NCBI GenBank assembly: GCA_030428705.1
Contig: JAUIDI010000004.1
Span: 306,026-370,025, forward strand
DNA: 64,000 nucleotides
Reading direction: 5' to 3'
Source: Bacteroidia bacterium
Lineage (GTDB): Bacteria; Bacteroidota; Bacteroidia; Flavobacteriales; Flavobacteriaceae
Below the pieces are notes generated by a model. The model worked only from the letters and a program-made list of their open reading frames with translations. It was not told where the DNA came from and did no database searches. Numbering within the stretch: position 1 is the first letter of the stretch; the number at the start of each line of letters is the position of its first letter. Made by a program: the position numbers and the translations under genes. Below are positions 62,427 to 64,000 of the stretch, in pieces.

Positions 62427-64000
62427 ATGAAAAAATATTACTCACTAATAGCGCAATTTATTCCAGCTCTTCTACCTCGTAACGGACAAGAACATTATAG
62501 AGACACTCAACATATAAAGAATTATAGTAGGTTAAAAATACTAGTTTATATATTCCTTTTTCTTCTTGCCTTTAATGGGCATGCACAAAAATCTGTATCT
62601 ACTTTGTTGTCCGAATATCAAACATTATGGGCTGCTGACAAAGGTGAGCCTGATATGAACACCAATATTGATAATTTCGGTAATCAAGGAATGTATTATG
62701 CTTATTGGAACCTTATAGGACTTATTAGAGCATGGCAGGCTACAGGAGACACCGCATTGTTTCAAGATATAAAAAATGCTTGGACCAGAGTAATGAGTCA
62801 TGCAAGCCCAATGTCAGGAGTATCAACAGGTTATATGGGTTTTCCTGCAAGCGGAAATTATGATCCCTATTATCAGCAAAATGGTGTGTCGCTTTGGGAA
62901 TCTTATCATTTTAGGGCATGGGCGCATTTAGTTAGGGTTATTCATCAAAGCCCGGTATTAAAGGCTTCTGAACTTACATGGTTCAATGAGATGTTAGATT
63001 TCATAGAAGATGATGTATGGAACCGGTTTTCCAATCAAGGGGAAGAACATTATCTATATAGAGAAAATAGATATATGACAGCGCTATGGACCACCATTGC
63101 GATGGATTTGCACATAGTAACGGGAAAAGCTAAATATCTTACTTTCTTCAATAATTCATTGACCGATGGTATACCGCATAGTTATCAGAACAATGATTAT
63201 ATAATGAGTGGATTTAAAGCCCACCCAACAGTTTCAGGAGGAGTTGATGCTGCTTCTGCATGGAATAGTACGAGTGGAACAACTGATTGGGGCCATTATA
63301 CGCATTATACGTTATTAATGGTAAGTGGGTATGATGAAGGTTATTATTTCGATACTCGACAGGATATCATCGATGGTACATTGTTGAGTTGGCTTGATAG
63401 TTGGGATAATCGTCCTAATTCAACATCAGAAGGAAATGTCGATGGGACTAGTGATGGTGTAGGTGATGACGACGGAGAGTACGGCAGTAAACCAGTAAGT
63501 CAAGGAGAACAGGCTATGTGGGGGCAATGGGATGAATCTTTTCAATTGCAGATGGAACAGTATATTACTCCTTCTGATGGCCACTTTAATAAAGCCATGC
63601 TTGCTGGAATATTATTGTATAATCGAAAGATATTGAATGACGGCTATCCGGTATATCCTGAAAATTATACTCCTTTTAATAATAACATTTCAGTAACGGA
63701 TATTTCGATTGTCGAAGAATCTGTTGTATTGAACATTGGCAACAGCAGCACTTTGACCATTCAAATCTCCCCCTCCAACGCCACCGACCAGGGCGTCGCG
63801 TGGTCCAGCAGCGATGCCGCCGTCGCGACGGTCGACCAGAACGGGACCGTAACCGCGGTGGCCGTGGGGAGCGCCACCATAACGGCGACCACCGACGACG
63901 GGGGGCTTACCGATACCGCCACCGTCACGGTGGGGGACGACAGCTGCCCCGATACCATCGCGAACGAGCACGCCTCGGTCTCCCTGGGAACGGCCACCGT
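62427..64000 (+). CDS. Large secreted protein with helical catalytic-like domain and bacterial Ig-like (Big_2) module, cut by window edge
   Basis: The frame is open from the ATG for 524 codons to the edge. Residues 1-36 form a long polar leader, then a signal-peptide core LKILVYIFLFLLAFNGHAQ. Residues about 60-410 are helix-rich with many aromatics (YYAYWNLIGLIRAWQATG, WESYHFRAWAHLVRVIHQ, DWGHYTHYTLLMVSGYDEG), recalling alpha/alpha-toroid lyases and glycosidases. I cannot name a family. From about residue 420 a Big_2-like Ig fold starts (ISVTDISIVEESVVLNIG, QGVAWSSSDAAVATVDQNG, AVAVGSATITATT). The DNA shifts from about 36% to about 72% GC at this junction. A carbohydrate-binding or sorting domain probably follows outside the window. 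Confidence 0.85.
   Translation, partial: MKKYYSLIAQFIPALLPRNGQEHYRDTQHIKNYSRLKILVYIFLFLLAFNGHAQKSVSTLLSEYQTLWAADKGEPDMNTNIDNFGNQGMYYAYWNLIGLIRAWQATGDTALFQDIKNAWTRVMSHASPMSGVSTGYMGFPASGNYDPYYQQNGVSLWESYHFRAWAHLVRVIHQSPVLKASELTWFNEMLDFIEDDVWNRFSNQGEEHYLYRENRYMTALWTTIAMDLHIVTGKAKYLTFFNNSLTDGIPHSYQNNDYIMSGFKAHPTVSGGVDAASAWNSTSGTTDWGHYTHYTLLMVSGYDEGYYFDTRQDIIDGTLLSWLDSWDNRPNSTSEGNVDGTSDGVGDDDGEYGSKPVSQGEQAMWGQWDESFQLQMEQYITPSDGHFNKAMLAGILLYNRKILNDGYPVYPENYTPFNNNISVTDISIVEESVVLNIGNSSTLTIQISPSNATDQGVAWSSSDAAVATVDQNGTVTAVAVGSATITATTDDGGLTDTATVTVGDDSCPDTIANEHASVSLGTAT

Noticed and set aside
63690..63997. Leftward frames in the GC-rich end
   Set aside because: High GC lowers stop-codon frequency. The rightward frame continues a long secreted protein with an Ig-like module.

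Overview
This 64 kb window is chromosomal DNA from a marine-type member of the Flavobacteriaceae (phylum Bacteroidota). The evidence is the set of family-specific proteins (DUF3078, DUF2480, DUF4421, choice-of-anchor B, hemC-hemD fusion, SdhCAB with a single cytochrome b), the near absence of Shine-Dalgarno sequences, promoters of the Bacteroidota type (TTG, about 20 nt, TAnnTTTG), and many secreted lipoproteins and hydrolases. The genus cannot be fixed from sequence alone. Zobellia, Maribacter or Arenibacter relatives are plausible, but that is an inference. Most of the window is ordinary, densely packed core genome. No rRNA, tRNA, CRISPR array, transposase or integrase was found.

Layout. 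1-9.6 kb: a haem biosynthesis cluster (hemA, hemCD, hemE, hemF, hemB) transcribed rightward from a divergent AraC-type regulator, interrupted by a four-helix-bundle gene flanked by inverted repeats, a GNAT acetyltransferase, a DUF4421 protein, a lipoprotein and a PhzF-type protein. 9.7-17.7 kb: amidohydrolase, serine hydrolase, CorC-like transporter, Ogt-type DNA repair protein, two nucleases and HflX. 17.7-18.3 kb: a gene-free stretch holding two paralogous units, each with paired 9-bp direct repeats, a conserved core and a strong intrinsic terminator. I interpret these as tandem small-RNA genes. 18.3-27.6 kb: a leftward SUF iron-sulfur operon (sufA, sufB, sufC, sufD, sufS, sufE, sufT-like) with a lactonase-like lipoprotein and an outer-membrane protein inserted, followed by DUF2480 and DUF3078 genes. 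27.7-34.4 kb: two surface beta-propeller lipoproteins, a Tat-exported Gfo/Idh/MocA oxidoreductase, thiL, an alpha/beta hydrolase and a remnant of a second thiL.

34.4-46.4 kb: BrnQ transporter, an AT-rich TlpA-like lipoprotein, exonuclease III, aminopeptidase P, a large Asp-box protein and two M28 peptidases. 46.4-52 kb, leftward: cyclophilin, a glycine-rich membrane protein, a GMC oxidoreductase with its Tat-type small subunit, and a RimK/AspA-like pair. 52-56 kb: sdhCAB and an orphan Vsr endonuclease. 56-62.3 kb: an S24-type repressor divergent from a small HTH protein, an aminotransferase, a thioredoxin-like protein, a LytS/LytTR two-component pair and a serine hydrolase. 62.4 kb to the end: the first part of a large secreted protein whose AT-rich N-terminal module is joined to an extremely GC-rich Ig-like module.

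How the genes work together: haem synthesis, Fe-S assembly and succinate dehydrogenase (which needs both cofactors) form the metabolic core. The rest is mostly envelope biology: exported lipoproteins, peptidases, oxidoreductases and polysaccharide-type hydrolases. The most unusual observations are the tandem sRNA-like units at 17.7-18.3 kb, the thiL C-terminal remnant at 34.3 kb, the inverted-repeat-flanked four-helix-bundle gene inside the hem cluster, and the abrupt GC shift inside the last open frame.
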